Translations under genes and position numbers: made by a program
Shown: positions 45,172-56,159 of the stretch, in pieces
Layout: the number at the start of each line of letters is the position of its first letter
How positions within the stretch are numbered: the stretch's first letter is position 1
NCBI GenBank assembly: GCA_963920575.1
Contig: OY986969.1
Span: forward strand, 17,779,288 to 17,843,287
DNA from: Narthecium ossifragum
Lineage: Eukaryota; Streptophyta; Magnoliopsida; Dioscoreales; Nartheciaceae
Length of the DNA stretch: 64,000 nt
Direction of reading: 5' to 3'
Notes under the pieces: generated by a model
Databases searched by the model: none
The model's input: the letters and a program-made list of their open reading frames with translations, nothing else
Told to the model about the DNA's origin: nothing

Positions 45172-48100
45172 GAGAAGAATTCAGATCTATATGAGACTTT
45201 TCGCCGATGCGAGGTAAATATTCCACTCTTAGATGCTCTTAAACAAGTACCTCGTTATGCTAAATTCTTGAAAGAATTGTGCACAATTAAGAGAAAGCAG
45301 AAACTTAAAGGATGTGAGAAGGTGAAAGTAGGGGAAAATGTTTTTGCAATTCTGCAAAGAAAAATTCCTACAAAGTGTAGGGATCCAGGTATGTTTACTA
45401 TCCCATGTACAATTAGTAACACCAAATTTGAGAAAGCTATGTTAGATTTGGGAGCTTCTATCAATGTCATGCCATATTCTATATATTCTTCTTTAAAACT
45501 TGGGCCTTTGAATGAAACTGGTGTTGTGATGCAATTGGCTGACAGATCTAACGCCTATCCTAAAGGTGTAGTTGAAGATATTCTTGTGCAGGTCAATGAT
45601 TTAGTTTTCCCTGCTGATTATTATGTGCTTGATATGGAGAATGGTGATCATAGTACTCCTATTTTGTTGGGAAGACCTTTCTTGAAGACATCCAAGACTA
45701 AGATAGATGTCCATAGTGGCACACTTACCATGGAATTTGATGGTGAAACTGTTAAGTTTAATATTTATGATGCCATGAAATATCCTGCTGATGATTGTTC
45801 AGTGTATTCAATTGATGTGATTGATTATTCATCACAGGAAGTTTTTGAACTTAGTGATAAAGATGAATTGGAAGTGACTATTAGCAAATCTCTTGAGGAA
45901 GAAAATGAGGAGCTATCTTTGAGTACTAATTTGCAGGAAATTGTTGCAACACTGAATGATTTTTCGATAATTCAGCAATCAGGTAACGATTCTTCTAGTT
46001 CATTACCTGTATCTAATGAGAAATCATTACCTTCTGAATTGCAAGCACCTATTCCAGATCTGAAACCTCTTCCTAATCATCTTAAATATGCTTTTCTTGG
46101 AGATGAAGGAGTGTTACCAGTGATTATTTCCAATAACCTTAGTGCACCACAGGAAGAAAAACTTGTGCAGGTTCTTAAGGAGCATAAGACAGCTATTGGT
46201 TGGACAATTGCAGACATCAAGGGAATCAGCCCGAGTACATGTATGCATCGTATCTTGCTTGAAGAGGGAGCGAAACCTTCCCGCCAACCACAAAGAAGGT
46301 TAAATCCGCCCATGATGGATGTTGTAAAGAAGGAGATCCTCAAACTGCTTGAAGTTGGAGTGATCTATCCTATTTCGGATAGCACTTGGGTTAGTCCAGT
46401 TCAAGTTGTTCCTAAAAAGACAGGAATAACCGTGGTGAGAAATCACAAAGATGAGTTAGTTCCCACCCGTGTGAAAAATGGGTGGAGGGTTTGTATTGAT
46501 TATAGAAAATTAAATGCTATAACCCGCAACGACCACTTCTCTTTACCTTTTATTGATCATATGCTTGAAAGATTAGCTGGTCATTCTTATTATTGTTTTC
46601 TTGATGGTTATTCAGGCTACTTTCAGATTGCAATTGCCCCTGAAGATCAGGAAAAGACGACGTTTACATGCCCATTTGGAACTTTTGCATATCGTCGCAT
46701 GCCTTTTGGTCTTTGCAACGCCCCAGCTACTTTCCAAAGGTGTATGGATAGTATATTATCAGATTATATTGAACAGATCATAGAGGTTTTTATGGATGAT
46801 TTCACAGTTTATGGAAACTCCTTTGATAATTATTTACATAACCTTACACTTGTTCTTCAAAGATGCACAGAAACTAGCCTTGTGTTAAATTCTGAGAAAT
46901 GTCATTTCATGGTTGAACAAGGTATAGTTTTGGGTCATGTTGTTTCATCTAAAGGAATTGAGGTTGATAAAGCTAAAGTTGATGTCATTCAATCTTTACT
47001 TTATCCCACTAGTGTGCGGGAAGTTCGTTCTTTTCTTGGACATGCAGGTTTTTACCAAAGATTCATCAAGGACTTCTCCAAAATTGCATTACCGCTATGC
47101 ACGTTGTTACAAAAGGACAAGGTTTTTGAGTTTGATGATGCAAGCAAAGAGGCATGTGATAAACTGAAAGAATTGTTGACTTCAACTCCAGTTATTCAGC
47201 CCCCAGACTGGAGCGTTCCTTTCGAGATAATGTGTGATGCAAGTGATTATGCAGTGGGCGCAGTTTTGGGTCAAAAGATTGGAAGAGCTTCTCATGCAAT
47301 TTACTATGCTTCCAAGACTTTGGATGATGCCCAGAGAAATTATTCTACAACAGAAAAAGAACTTTTAGCTGTAGTGTTTGCTTTAGAAAAATTTCGTTCT
47401 TATTTACTTGGTACTAAAGTCATTGTTTATTCTGATCATGCAGCCCTTCGTTATTTAATGACGAAGAAGGAGGCAAAACCGAGATTAATCCGATGGATAC
47501 TTCTCTTGAGTGAATTTGATTTGGAGATAAAAGACAAGAGAGGAACAGAAAATCGAGTTGCAGATCATCTGAGTCGGTTAGTTCATGTGGAGGATAAACT
47601 TCGTCTACAGGAAACATTCCCTGATGAACAATTGTTTTCTGCAACTGTGACATTACCTTGGTATGCAAATATTGTGAATTATTTGGTTACTAATATGTTA
47701 CCTTCTGATTTGTCTAAGGCTCAAAGAGATAAGATTAAAAGTGATGCCAAATACTATGTGTGGGATGACCCATATTTATAAAAGCATTGTGCAGATCAAG
47801 CAATAAGAAGGTGTGTTCCTGAAAATGAAATTATTTCTATACTCACTTTTTGTCATTCTTATGCTTGTGGAGGTCACTTTGGAGTTAAGAGAACGGCAAG
47901 AAAAGTGTTAGAATGTGGTTTCTATTGGCCTTCTTTATTTCGAGATTCATATTTTCTTTGTAAGTCATGCGAGAATTGTCAGAAGACAGGAAATATATCC
48001 CAAAGGAACTAGATGCCACAAACCCCCATATTATTTTGCGAAATTTTCGATGTTTGGGGCATCGATTTCATGGGTCCGTTCCCTATATCTTTTGGTTATG

Positions 48101-48954
48101 TTTATATTCTACTTACTGTGGATTATGTTTCAAAATGGGTAGAAGCTAAAGCTACCAGGACTGATGATTCTAAAGTTGTTGCAGATTTTATCAAGTCTAA
48201 CATATTATCCAGGTTTGAAATTCCAAGAGCTTTCATAAGTGACCGAGGCACGCACTTTTGCAATCGGACTGTTGAGGCGTTACTACGGAAGTACCATGTG
48301 ACCCATAAGGTATCAACCGCCTATCATCCGCAAACGAGTGGACAAGCGGAAGTGTCAAATCGAGAGATCAAGTCCATCATTGAAAAGACGGTAAATCCAA
48401 ATAGAAAAGATTGGAGTTTGCGTTTGGATGATGCGTTGTGGGCATATAGGACTGCATATAAGACACCCATCGGTATGTCACCTTATCGCTTGGTATTTGG
48501 GAAACCATGTCACCTTCCAGTGAAGTTAGAACATAAAACTTATTGGGCTATCAAGAGCTTTAATATGAACGTGGATGAGAGTGGAGAACACAGGAAGTTG
48601 TAACTGCAAGAATTAGAGGAAATTCGCAATGATGCCTATGAGAGCGCTAGGATTTACAAGGAAAAGACAAAAGCTTTTCATGACAAGATGATCTCTAGAA
48701 AGGAGTTTAAAGTTTGTCAAAAAGTTCTCCTTTACCAATCACGCTTACGTTTGTTTCCAGGTAAGTTGCGTTCTCGTTAGATTGGACCTTTTATTATTAC
48801 TAATGTTTTTTCTCATGGTGCAGTTGAAATTCAAAGTTTAGCCACTTCCAAAATGTTTACGGTGAATGGCCATCGACTTAAACCTTTCTATGAAGGCGTT
48901 CCAACAGAAAAGTTGGAAAAATTGGACCTTGAGGAGTCAACTTATACTGATTGA
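45172..48954 (+). pseudogene. pol of element C (protease, RT, RNase H, integrase)
   Basis: A single ORF from 45268 to 47781 (837 residues) holds protease (AMLDLGASINVMPY, Asp at residue 60), RT (RVCIDYRKLNAITRNDHF, CFLDGYSGYFQI, YRRMPFGLCNAPATFQRCMD, FMDD at 46789-46800) and RNase H (IMCDASDYAVGAVLGQ, TEKELLAVVFALEKF, VYSDHAALRYL, VADHLSR). Integrase follows a stop at 47779-47781: the zinc-binding HHCC region (CGGHFGVKR, CKSCENCQK), then the core with Asp 48064, Asp 48241 and Glu 48349, an exact D-x35-E spacing. Further stops at 48010, 48601 and 48778 break it; the true end is TGA 48952-48954. All catalytic residues remain, so decay is recent. Confidence 0.93.
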
Positions 48955-50351
48955 AGAAGAAAGCATGAAGTCGAGCCAATGACAATAAACAAAGGCGCTG
49001 CTTGGGAGGCAACCCAAGGGGAGTTCGCTCCTTTCTCTTTTTATTTTCGCATTTCCATTTTAGTTATTTTTGCTTTTCTTTGCATTCCACCTTCCATTGG
49101 GGACAATGTCAGTTTCAAGTGTGGGGGAGGAGATCTAGGTTGCATTTGCCATGAGCGAGAACCAGTTAAGCTTAACATATTCATAACATAATTGAATGAG
49201 TAATTTTGCGACTTAGAATTAATTAGTTGAGTTATTTTCCTTGATATGGAAGTGACTAAATGAGTAGACAAAAGCTGGTGAGATTTTGAGCCTTTAGACT
49301 GACACATTCATATCAGTCTCACTAATTTCTTTCATGAGAGATATTCTTCCATGGATTTGTTTCTCTAGAACTTGCTTTGATTCTATTCGAGGTCACATTG
49401 ACACTTGCAGACATGAACATGATTAAGGCCATCTTTGTGTTAAGCTACACAAGCCAAATAGCCTACCTTGTGATTAATTTTTCCTTTTGCTAAACACCTT
49501 TGAGCTTTATTGACTTCATTGTTAACCCACATTACAAGCCTTAAACATGAAAAGTATTTCCGTTACCCAAGCCATAAAACTAGTGGAGCATTGATCATCA
49601 TTATGACATGTATGGGTGCAAAAGTTCAAGTGTGGGGGTGTTTCGATTTGTGGTATGGCTATATTTGAAAAAAAAAAAGATAAAAGAAGAAAAGAAAGTG
49701 AAGGAGGAAATTGTTTTTCATGTTACAAAATGTGTTTATGAATCCTCCTAATAGTTCTGTATGATATCTACAAAGGTGGAAGTTTTTGCAAAAGATTGTT
49801 CACTATTTCAGTTAAAAAGTATTCCTTTGAACAATCTCTTTGCCAATGTGGTAATGTTATATGATTTGAGTATGTTGAAGCCAAATTGAAAAAGTTGCTG
49901 AATGGAGTGATTGGTTGTACATGTCTTATTGATGCATTTTTGCTCCATTAGTTCCATTGGCTTTTGAGCTACATTCCCAAATATTTCCCACCTTAATCCT
50001 GGACCCCATTACAACCTTTTGAAGTCCTTATGATTTGTGTTATGCATGCGATTCTAGTGGTGGAGAATGAGAAGATATGCAAGCTTATGGTAGATCATTT
50101 TCATTGGAATGAAATTGAGTGAAATACATACCATTCAAACACATGAGAGTTGAGTGTTTATTTCCGTGAGGTCTACTTATTTATTTTGCTCCATATTCAA
50201 GTGAAAATGCTTATTGATTGATTTTTAAGTTGTTTAAAAAGGTTTGTTCATGATATGCTATGAGTTGTGAAGAACTTGATTGTTCTTTGTTGATGGTGTT
50301 GCAACCTTGATTTCATGAGTAGAGTGAATTTTAGTTTTGCCCGAGGACGAG
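48955..50351 (+). other. Non-coding 3' region of element C
   Basis: 1.4 kb with no convincing env-like ORF. It starts with the AGGCAA hairpin. It then contains short repeated AAGTGTGGGGG-type tracts (49118, 49630, 50359), the last of which serves as polypurine tract; the earlier ones may be relics or secondary primers. Confidence 0.6.
49001..49018 (+). other. AGGCAA-loop hairpin after pol (element C copy)
   Basis: CTTGGGAGGCAACCCAAG: a perfect 6-bp stem with loop AGGCAA, 46 bases after the pol stop. Confidence 0.7.
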
Positions 50352-50374
50352 CAAAAGCTAAGTGTGGGGGAATT
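50352..50374 (+). other. Polypurine tract of element C
   Basis: AAAGCTAAGTGTGGGGGAA followed by TTT, directly before TGATGAG of the 3' LTR; the expected plus-strand primer. Preceded by CGAGGACGAGC, also present before the tract of element B. Confidence 0.75.
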
Positions 50375-52032
50375 TGATGAGAATGCATAATGTTATATTT
50401 TTATCCCTTAATACTTAGTCTCCTATGCTTATTTAGTTCCTAAATACACTCATTATTCTTATATTTTGATTTAGGATGCAATTGAAGTCCTTAAGTCGAA
50501 AAGAAGCTGAAAAGAGTGCATGGATCAACTTTAAAGATTAATCTGTACCTGCTAATGAAGAACCAGATGATGTGCCATATATGGTTGGAAAGCTCTTGAA
50601 GTCTAGATTCTGGAGAATTTTACGGTTCATGATTCCGAGTTTCCTAGAGGATGTTACGGCAATTTTAGTACCGATGGCGCAGTCTGGATGGCAGAATAGT
50701 ACTATGCTGGAAAGTTGGAGCGATCCGCCGATCGATCGGACCTTGCAAAAACGTGACAGAACATGTAGTTTTTGGTTGAACATGGTCCGATCGATCGAAC
50801 CATCCCTCCTACTGAGCCAGATCGATCCGACTCCTAGAGTTGGATCTAACGGACTCAAAAATAGCCAGAGAAGGTAGATTTTTATGCATCCGATCGATCC
50901 AGCACTTAAAGTTCGATCGATCGGACTTGGGAATTAAAGTTGACAGAGCGTAGGATTTCTAAAGGAGCGCAGTTCGATCGATCCATCCATCGATCGGACT
51001 CGGGCGTGACTACAAGTTGAAGAGTTTAATGAGACTGATGGATCCAACACCCCGAGTTGGATCGATCGGACTTTCCCCAGTGAAGAAAATCAACGATTGT
51101 GATCTAATCCGAGGTTGGATACACTTGAGGCTATAAATAGGACTCTTTCTAGGGTTTGAGGGGGGATTCTTGGACACTTTTGGCTACTCTTTCTTCTCCT
51201 TTATATTTTTTCTAGGTTTTCTTTTGCTTTATGAAATCTTTTGGATGATTGTTCTTGATGGCCCTGCGTGGCTAAATCTTGATCCTTGGTCGATGAAACT
51301 GAAACCTCAGAATCAATGAAACTGTGAGATCTAATTTATTTTTATTGTTCAGTTTATACATGAGTATTGGATGTTCTTCTGAGATTAAATCTTCATGATT
51401 ACCTTGTTTAATTGCTAGGAGGCCCACTAGTTTATTATTCATGGTGATCTACTGCTAGGTTTGATATCAAATCCGGAATTGTTTGATCCCTCTAATCTGC
51501 GAAGCAACTAGGATCTAATAATTTACTGCTGATCAGATCTTGTTAGATCTTAGGAAGAATATTCAACTAGATTAAATGCAACCGCTTGTGCTTGTGTTGT
51601 TTAAGTTCATCGATCTCCCTATTCTTAACGCTGCTACTAGATTAAATCTACAGCGCTTGTCTTAGGTTGTCCAGTAGTTAGGGTTGATTAGATCGCTTGT
51701 TTCTAATTAACTATGATTGAGGAGAGATTCGGATTTCATTCGGACGGTGAATATTCATGGTATAAATTGATTGATACTTGCATCTATGATCAGTTGTTGG
51801 ATTCCGATGGTGGATGTTGACTCAGACCAAGGTTTGTTCTCTTGATTCAACTTGTTTCTTCGCTTTAGATTATTTCTTTATTGTTTTTCCTCACGTTTAA
51901 AACCCCCCCATCTTTGTTCACTGAGCACAAAACTAGGCTAAACACTCTTCGTGGGATCGACTCGTACTCGCACAACTACATTTATTTTAACGAGTACTGG
52001 ATTTATTTTTGAGTGCCTGCGACAGCACATCA
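50375..52032 (+). mobile_element. 3' LTR of element C
   Basis: Matches 41748-43404 at about 98%, including the CGATCGATC cluster and TATA box (51132-51139). Followed by GTGCC, the better-preserved TSD copy. Confidence 0.95.
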
Positions 52033-52686
52033 GTGCCTGAGTCAGAAGTTCATGACATTCTCACTTTTTGTCATACACATGCACGTGGTGGTCATTTCTC
52101 AGGAAAGAAAACCGCTGTAAAATTTCTACAAAGTGGATTTCATTGGCCTTTAATTTTTAAGGATTCTCATAATTTTTGCCAATCTTTTATTCGATGTCAG
52201 AAAACTAGAAATATCTCTGGTAGGAATGAGATGCCTCAAACTCCGATTTTAGTTGCCGATATCTTTGATATTTGGGGTATTGATTTCATGGGTCTCTTTC
52301 CACCTTCCTTTGGTTTTCAATGTATCTTTCCTGTTGTTGACTATGTTTCTAAATGGGTAGCAGCTATAACAACCAAATCAAATGATCATAAAGTTGTAGT
52401 TAAATTTCTTCAAAGTAATATCTTCTCTAGATTTGGTTGTCATCGTGCGATTATTAGCTATGGTGGCTCTCATTTTAATAATCAACACTTTGCTTCCCTC
52501 CTTAGAAAGTATTCTATGACACATAAAGTAGCCACTTTGTAAGGACCTATTTGCATATAAGGGTTTTTCTGTAAGATTTAGAGAACCTTTAGTGTAATTT
52601 CATGTTTTGCGGGGGGTTTTTGCAAAAACTACCCCTCTTCTAGAGAAATCGAGTCTCTTCCTTTACCCTTTTTTTTGGCTGCCAAC

Positions 52687-52688
<2 letters not shown>

Positions 52689-52726
<38 letters not shown>
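52689..52726 (+). repeat. (GA)19 microsatellite
   Basis: Uninterrupted GA dinucleotides inside the solo LTR, followed by impure GAGA sequence to ~52790. Confidence 0.95.
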
Positions 52727-52728
<2 letters not shown>

Positions 52729-54312
52729 GGGAGAGATTGGAAGAGGGATCGAGAGAGAGATCGAGACGGAGATGGAGAGGAAGCGAGGGAGATCGCCGGC
52801 GCCGGAGAAGGAAGTGAAGAAAGGACGAAGAAACCAAGATGAGAGGTGGAGATCGCCGGGAAAAAGGGTAGATTCGGCGAGGTGTCCGTCGGGTATCCTC
52901 TCCTTCTTGGCTCATGTGAGCGCCTCTCTTCTTTCCCCTCCAATCTCTTCCTTTTCTGGGTTTTTCCGGTGGATTTTTTTGGTGGGGCTTCGTGGTTTTT
53001 CCGGCGATGGGTCGCTGGAGAAGATGCCATGGACGACGTCGGGGACCTCCCTCGGTGACTGCAGCGCCGGAGAAGGACCCCCATGGTCCGGAGCATCTCT
53101 CTCCGAACCTTGTCCGAGCGTTTCCCATGGCAGGGGGATCCTTGATCCTCCTCCTTGCCAAGGATTCCGGCGAATGTCCGGCTAGCTTTCCTCTGCCGTT
53201 GATCTCCCTTGGGGACCCAGAGCTTGGGGCAGCGAGCAAGCACCCCTCGTCGCCATGGTGACTATCCAGTGGTTAACCCCAAGTTCAGTGGAGCTCCAAC
53301 GAAGCTCCGACGGCCCTTCTTGGCGGAGGGGTGCGTGTCGCCGGGGCTGGGTTTTCGCAGACGCGTCGTCGGCGTGGCAGAGTCCATCATAGACGCGGCA
53401 GATTCTTTCGCAGGTGCGGCAAGTTGTGGCCGCGGCGTAGTCGAGCGGCGAAGCTGTGTTGGAAACCCCGGGGGGCTGGTCCATCGTGGGCGTTGTCGTC
53501 CCGCGTGCCCCAGGGCGCGGAGCGCCGACGTTCGATTTCATTGATTTTCACGTCGTTTCGACCAGCTTTTCGAGCTCTATCGACATCTGGTGGTTTCATC
53601 TTCGTTTGGGGTTGTACCTGATCGAGATCTTTATCCTTGTGCTTTAGGTGATCGGTTGAGCGGTTGTCTGGGGTCGGAGCAGGATGTGGACCCCCGGACC
53701 TAAGGCGCGCATCGACTGTCCTTTTGAGGCAGGATTCGCCTCATAATAGGATTTGTGTGAATGTATGCAATGTTTTGTAATGTATGGTATATGATGTGTT
53801 GCATTTATGTTATGCTATGCTCTGGTTGGTAATGTGGTGCCATGCTGGGCTTTATGTGATGCTTAGACTGGTTGGGTTGGCCGAGCCTAGCACTGGGTCA
53901 TTGATGGCAGGGTAATCTATGATATGATGTGTATATATGTTGATGATCTTTGTTGGACTTGTCGAGTCCATTTCTTGCTTTGTGATGCTATGATGGCATG
54001 ATGGACTGGTTGAGCTAGTTATGCATTATTTTGCCATGTTATGTTGTGAGGTGTTGCTTATATTGTATGCGATAGTTTTATAATTATTGTTTAATTGTAT
54101 TATTATACGGTGACGTTGTGTGACTTGTGCATACATGCTAGGAGTGTCAGTTTGGGTCTAGTCAAGTCTTGTAGCTAAACTAGTTAGAGTCTAGGAGCTG
54201 TATCGATGACTTGACGGATGGATGGAATCTATGTATTTTGATCGAGGATTTGATCAGATTTAATGATCTGATTTGAGGATTTGTCTTGAGGATCTGCCTT
54301 GTGGATGTGTTG

Positions 54313-54600
54313 CCTATACTAGTATACTGAGGCCTATATAGAGTCTATAGGGGTCTGGGCGAGCATTGACGGTCGGACGTGGCGTCTGTGCATATAAGAC
54401 TTACCCAGACAACCCAGACCATACTAGGATCAGTAAACTAGTATAGGATGTTGTACCTATACTAGTATACTGGAGCTGGGTATAGAGTCTATAGGGGTAT
54501 GGGCGAGCATTGACGGTCGGACGCGGCGTCTGTGCATGTAAGACTTACCCATATTAGCCAGACCATACGTGGGCAGTATACTAGGATAGGTGGGTGTACA
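54313..54600 (+). repeat. Two tandem 143-bp units in the solo LTR
   Basis: CCTATACTAGTATACTG recurs at 54313 and 54456. Each unit continues with GAGTCTATAGGGGT, CGAGCATTGACGGTCGGACG and AAGACTTACCCA. The sister LTR has the same duplication in reverse at about 62630-62910. Confidence 0.88.
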
Positions 54601-55814
54601 CCAGTGTCCTAGAGTGTCGTCAGGTGACTCCTATTGGGCTTTCGAGCTCATTTTCTTTGGGTTTTTGTTGTGCATGAGGTAGTCCCGAGAACAATACACC
54701 CCAGGGAAGTGGTCAGCAGTGACGAGGCGTCATTTTTGGGGGGTTTATTGATTGAGAGTTAGCTTCGTAGTAGGTGGAGAGTTGTGGGTTGTTTCCCAAA
54801 TTTATTCTGTACTCTACCTTAACTCTCAATTTGTGTAGTTGACGCCTGTATATGCTGGAATTTGGGAAATTTGTATATTGTAGTCTCGTGGCCAGATTAT
54901 GTTGTAATTGAAAGATTATACACTCCTATGTACATGAATGAATGAAAGAATATGTGAATGAATGAAATTGTGATAAATGTTGTAAATTATGATGAATTAT
55001 CATAGGATGTGTGAATTTTGTATATATTGACAGGTTGTAATAGTGATCTCACGTGCCCGTGCCCAAGGGTCATGTCAAATTTGTTTAGAAATTTTGGGAT
55101 ATTTTATAATTAATCGGGGCGGGGCTTGAGACACTCCCAATCATCCTTAGACTAGTGGTCAAGTAGAACTTTCTAATAGGAAAATAAAGCGCATATTAGA
55201 GAAAATTGTTCGCATTGACCGCACAAATTGGGCCACTAAGCTAGATGATGCACTGTGGGCTTATAGGACGGCTTATAAAACGCCTATTGGTATATCCTCA
55301 TATCGATTAGGATTTGGTAAACCTTGTCATTTACCCGTAGAATTAGAACATCGAGCTATGTGGGCCATTAAAAAGCTCAATACTGATACCAATGCCATCA
55401 CAACACATAGGAAACTTAGTTTATGTAAACTTGAGGAAATTCTCAATGAGGCATATTTGAATTCGAAAATTTATAAAGATAAAACAACGCCTTCCATGAT
55501 AAACATATTTCATTGAGGACTTTTGATCTCGGGCACAAAGTTTGGCTCTTCAATGCTAAATTATGTCTTTTTCCATGTAAATAACGTTCTAGATGGTCCG
55601 GGCCTTTTATTATAAATAGAGTATTTACACATGGTGCAGTAGAAATTCGCAATCCACACATGAACGAGATTTTCACTGTTCATGGGCATAAATTAAAACA
55701 TTATGTCGAGGACAGAGCTCATGGTGATGTTATTAAGTCCGTCGCGCTGGCGGACCTGTGCTATAACTGACCTTTGTAGGCTAGTCTAGCGAAAGACGTA
55801 AAATTACGCGCTTT

Positions 55815-55830
55815 CTGGGAGGCAACCCAG
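55815..55830 (+). other. AGGCAA-loop hairpin after pol (element B copy)
   Basis: CTGGGAGGCAACCCAG: a 5-bp stem with the same loop as in element C. Stem position 2 is C-G here and T-A in C. Confidence 0.7.
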
Positions 55831-55957
55831 TTTTATGATTTTTTTCCTTAGCTTTTTAGATTTTTTTCTTTAGTTTTTAGGATTTTTCTCTGATTTTTAT
55901 GATTTTACTATATTTTCCTATACGAATAATCATAATATCTATAAAACTAAAAATTCA

Positions 55958-56155
55958 TGGTGGACGGTCGACCATCCCATCGACCGTCAGATCGTCCGTG
56001 AGGCTCTGTCAAAAATAAAGCTTCTCAGGGTCGATGTGGTGATCGACCGTCAACTCCTCAAACATATCACGTGGTCCACGGTCGATTGGGCGATCGACTG
56101 TCAGTTTATTTTTCCAAATAGCTTGGTTCGCGGTTGAACGATCGATCGACCGTCA
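55958..56155 (+). repeat. Palindrome module, 3' copy (element B)
   Basis: ACGGTCGACCATC, ATCGACCGTCAGATCG, the shared GAGGCTCTGTCA...AAGCTTCTCAGGGTCGATG block, and ACGATCGATCGACCG. Repeats the organisation of the leader copy at 36905-37125. Confidence 0.85.
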
Positions 56156-56159
56156 GCTT

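Larger units (their letters stand above)
41748..52032 (+). mobile_element. Athila element C, complete with two LTRs, young
   Basis: 5' LTR 41748-43404, Asp-tRNA primer site 43410-43427, gag-pol 43542-48954, non-coding 3' region, polypurine tract, 3' LTR 50375-52032. Flanks GTGTC (41743-41747) and GTGCC (52033-52037) are a TSD with one change; the element A integrase shows GTGCC as the original. I count about 32 substitutions and one 1-base indel between the LTRs, about 2%. It is a different Athila family from A and B, with different LTR and U3 repeats. Confidence 0.95.
52538..55131 (+). mobile_element. Solo LTR (TGTAAGGACC family) in element B integrase
   Basis: Starts TGTAAGGACC. The far end reads GGGGCGGGGCTTGAGA, where the related LTR at 62124 has GGGGCGTGACA, so the terminal CA has mutated to GA. 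Flanks CACTT (52533-52537) and CACTC (55132-55136) fit one 5-bp TSD with one change; element A has CACTC at this site. It is 2594 bp with no internal domain. It contains a (GA)19 tract, GC-rich sequence with spurious ORFs, and a 143-bp tandem duplication. Confidence 0.85.
41491..55640 (+). pseudogene. Integrase of element B in three pieces
   Basis: Piece one, 41491-41747, is the pre-integrase region (VTRLSQPWYAHIVNYLVSGK, then DQVIRRCV). Piece two, 52033-52537, resumes with VPESEVHDILTFCHTHARGG, the zinc-binding region, Asp in DIWGIDFMG, and ISYGGSHF where the second catalytic Asp is Tyr. It stops at THKVAT. Piece three, 55132-55640, resumes at the [12 protein letters not shown] stretch and runs through [16 protein letters not shown] to the C-terminal module. 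The breaks are element C and the solo LTR. Comparison with the uninterrupted integrase of element A confirms both junctions. Confidence 0.9.

Noticed and set aside
52607..53647. Several frames of 60-200 codons, some starting from ATG
   Set aside because: They overlap on both strands over a (GA)n tract and GC-rich solo-LTR sequence bounded by a TSD; no motif.
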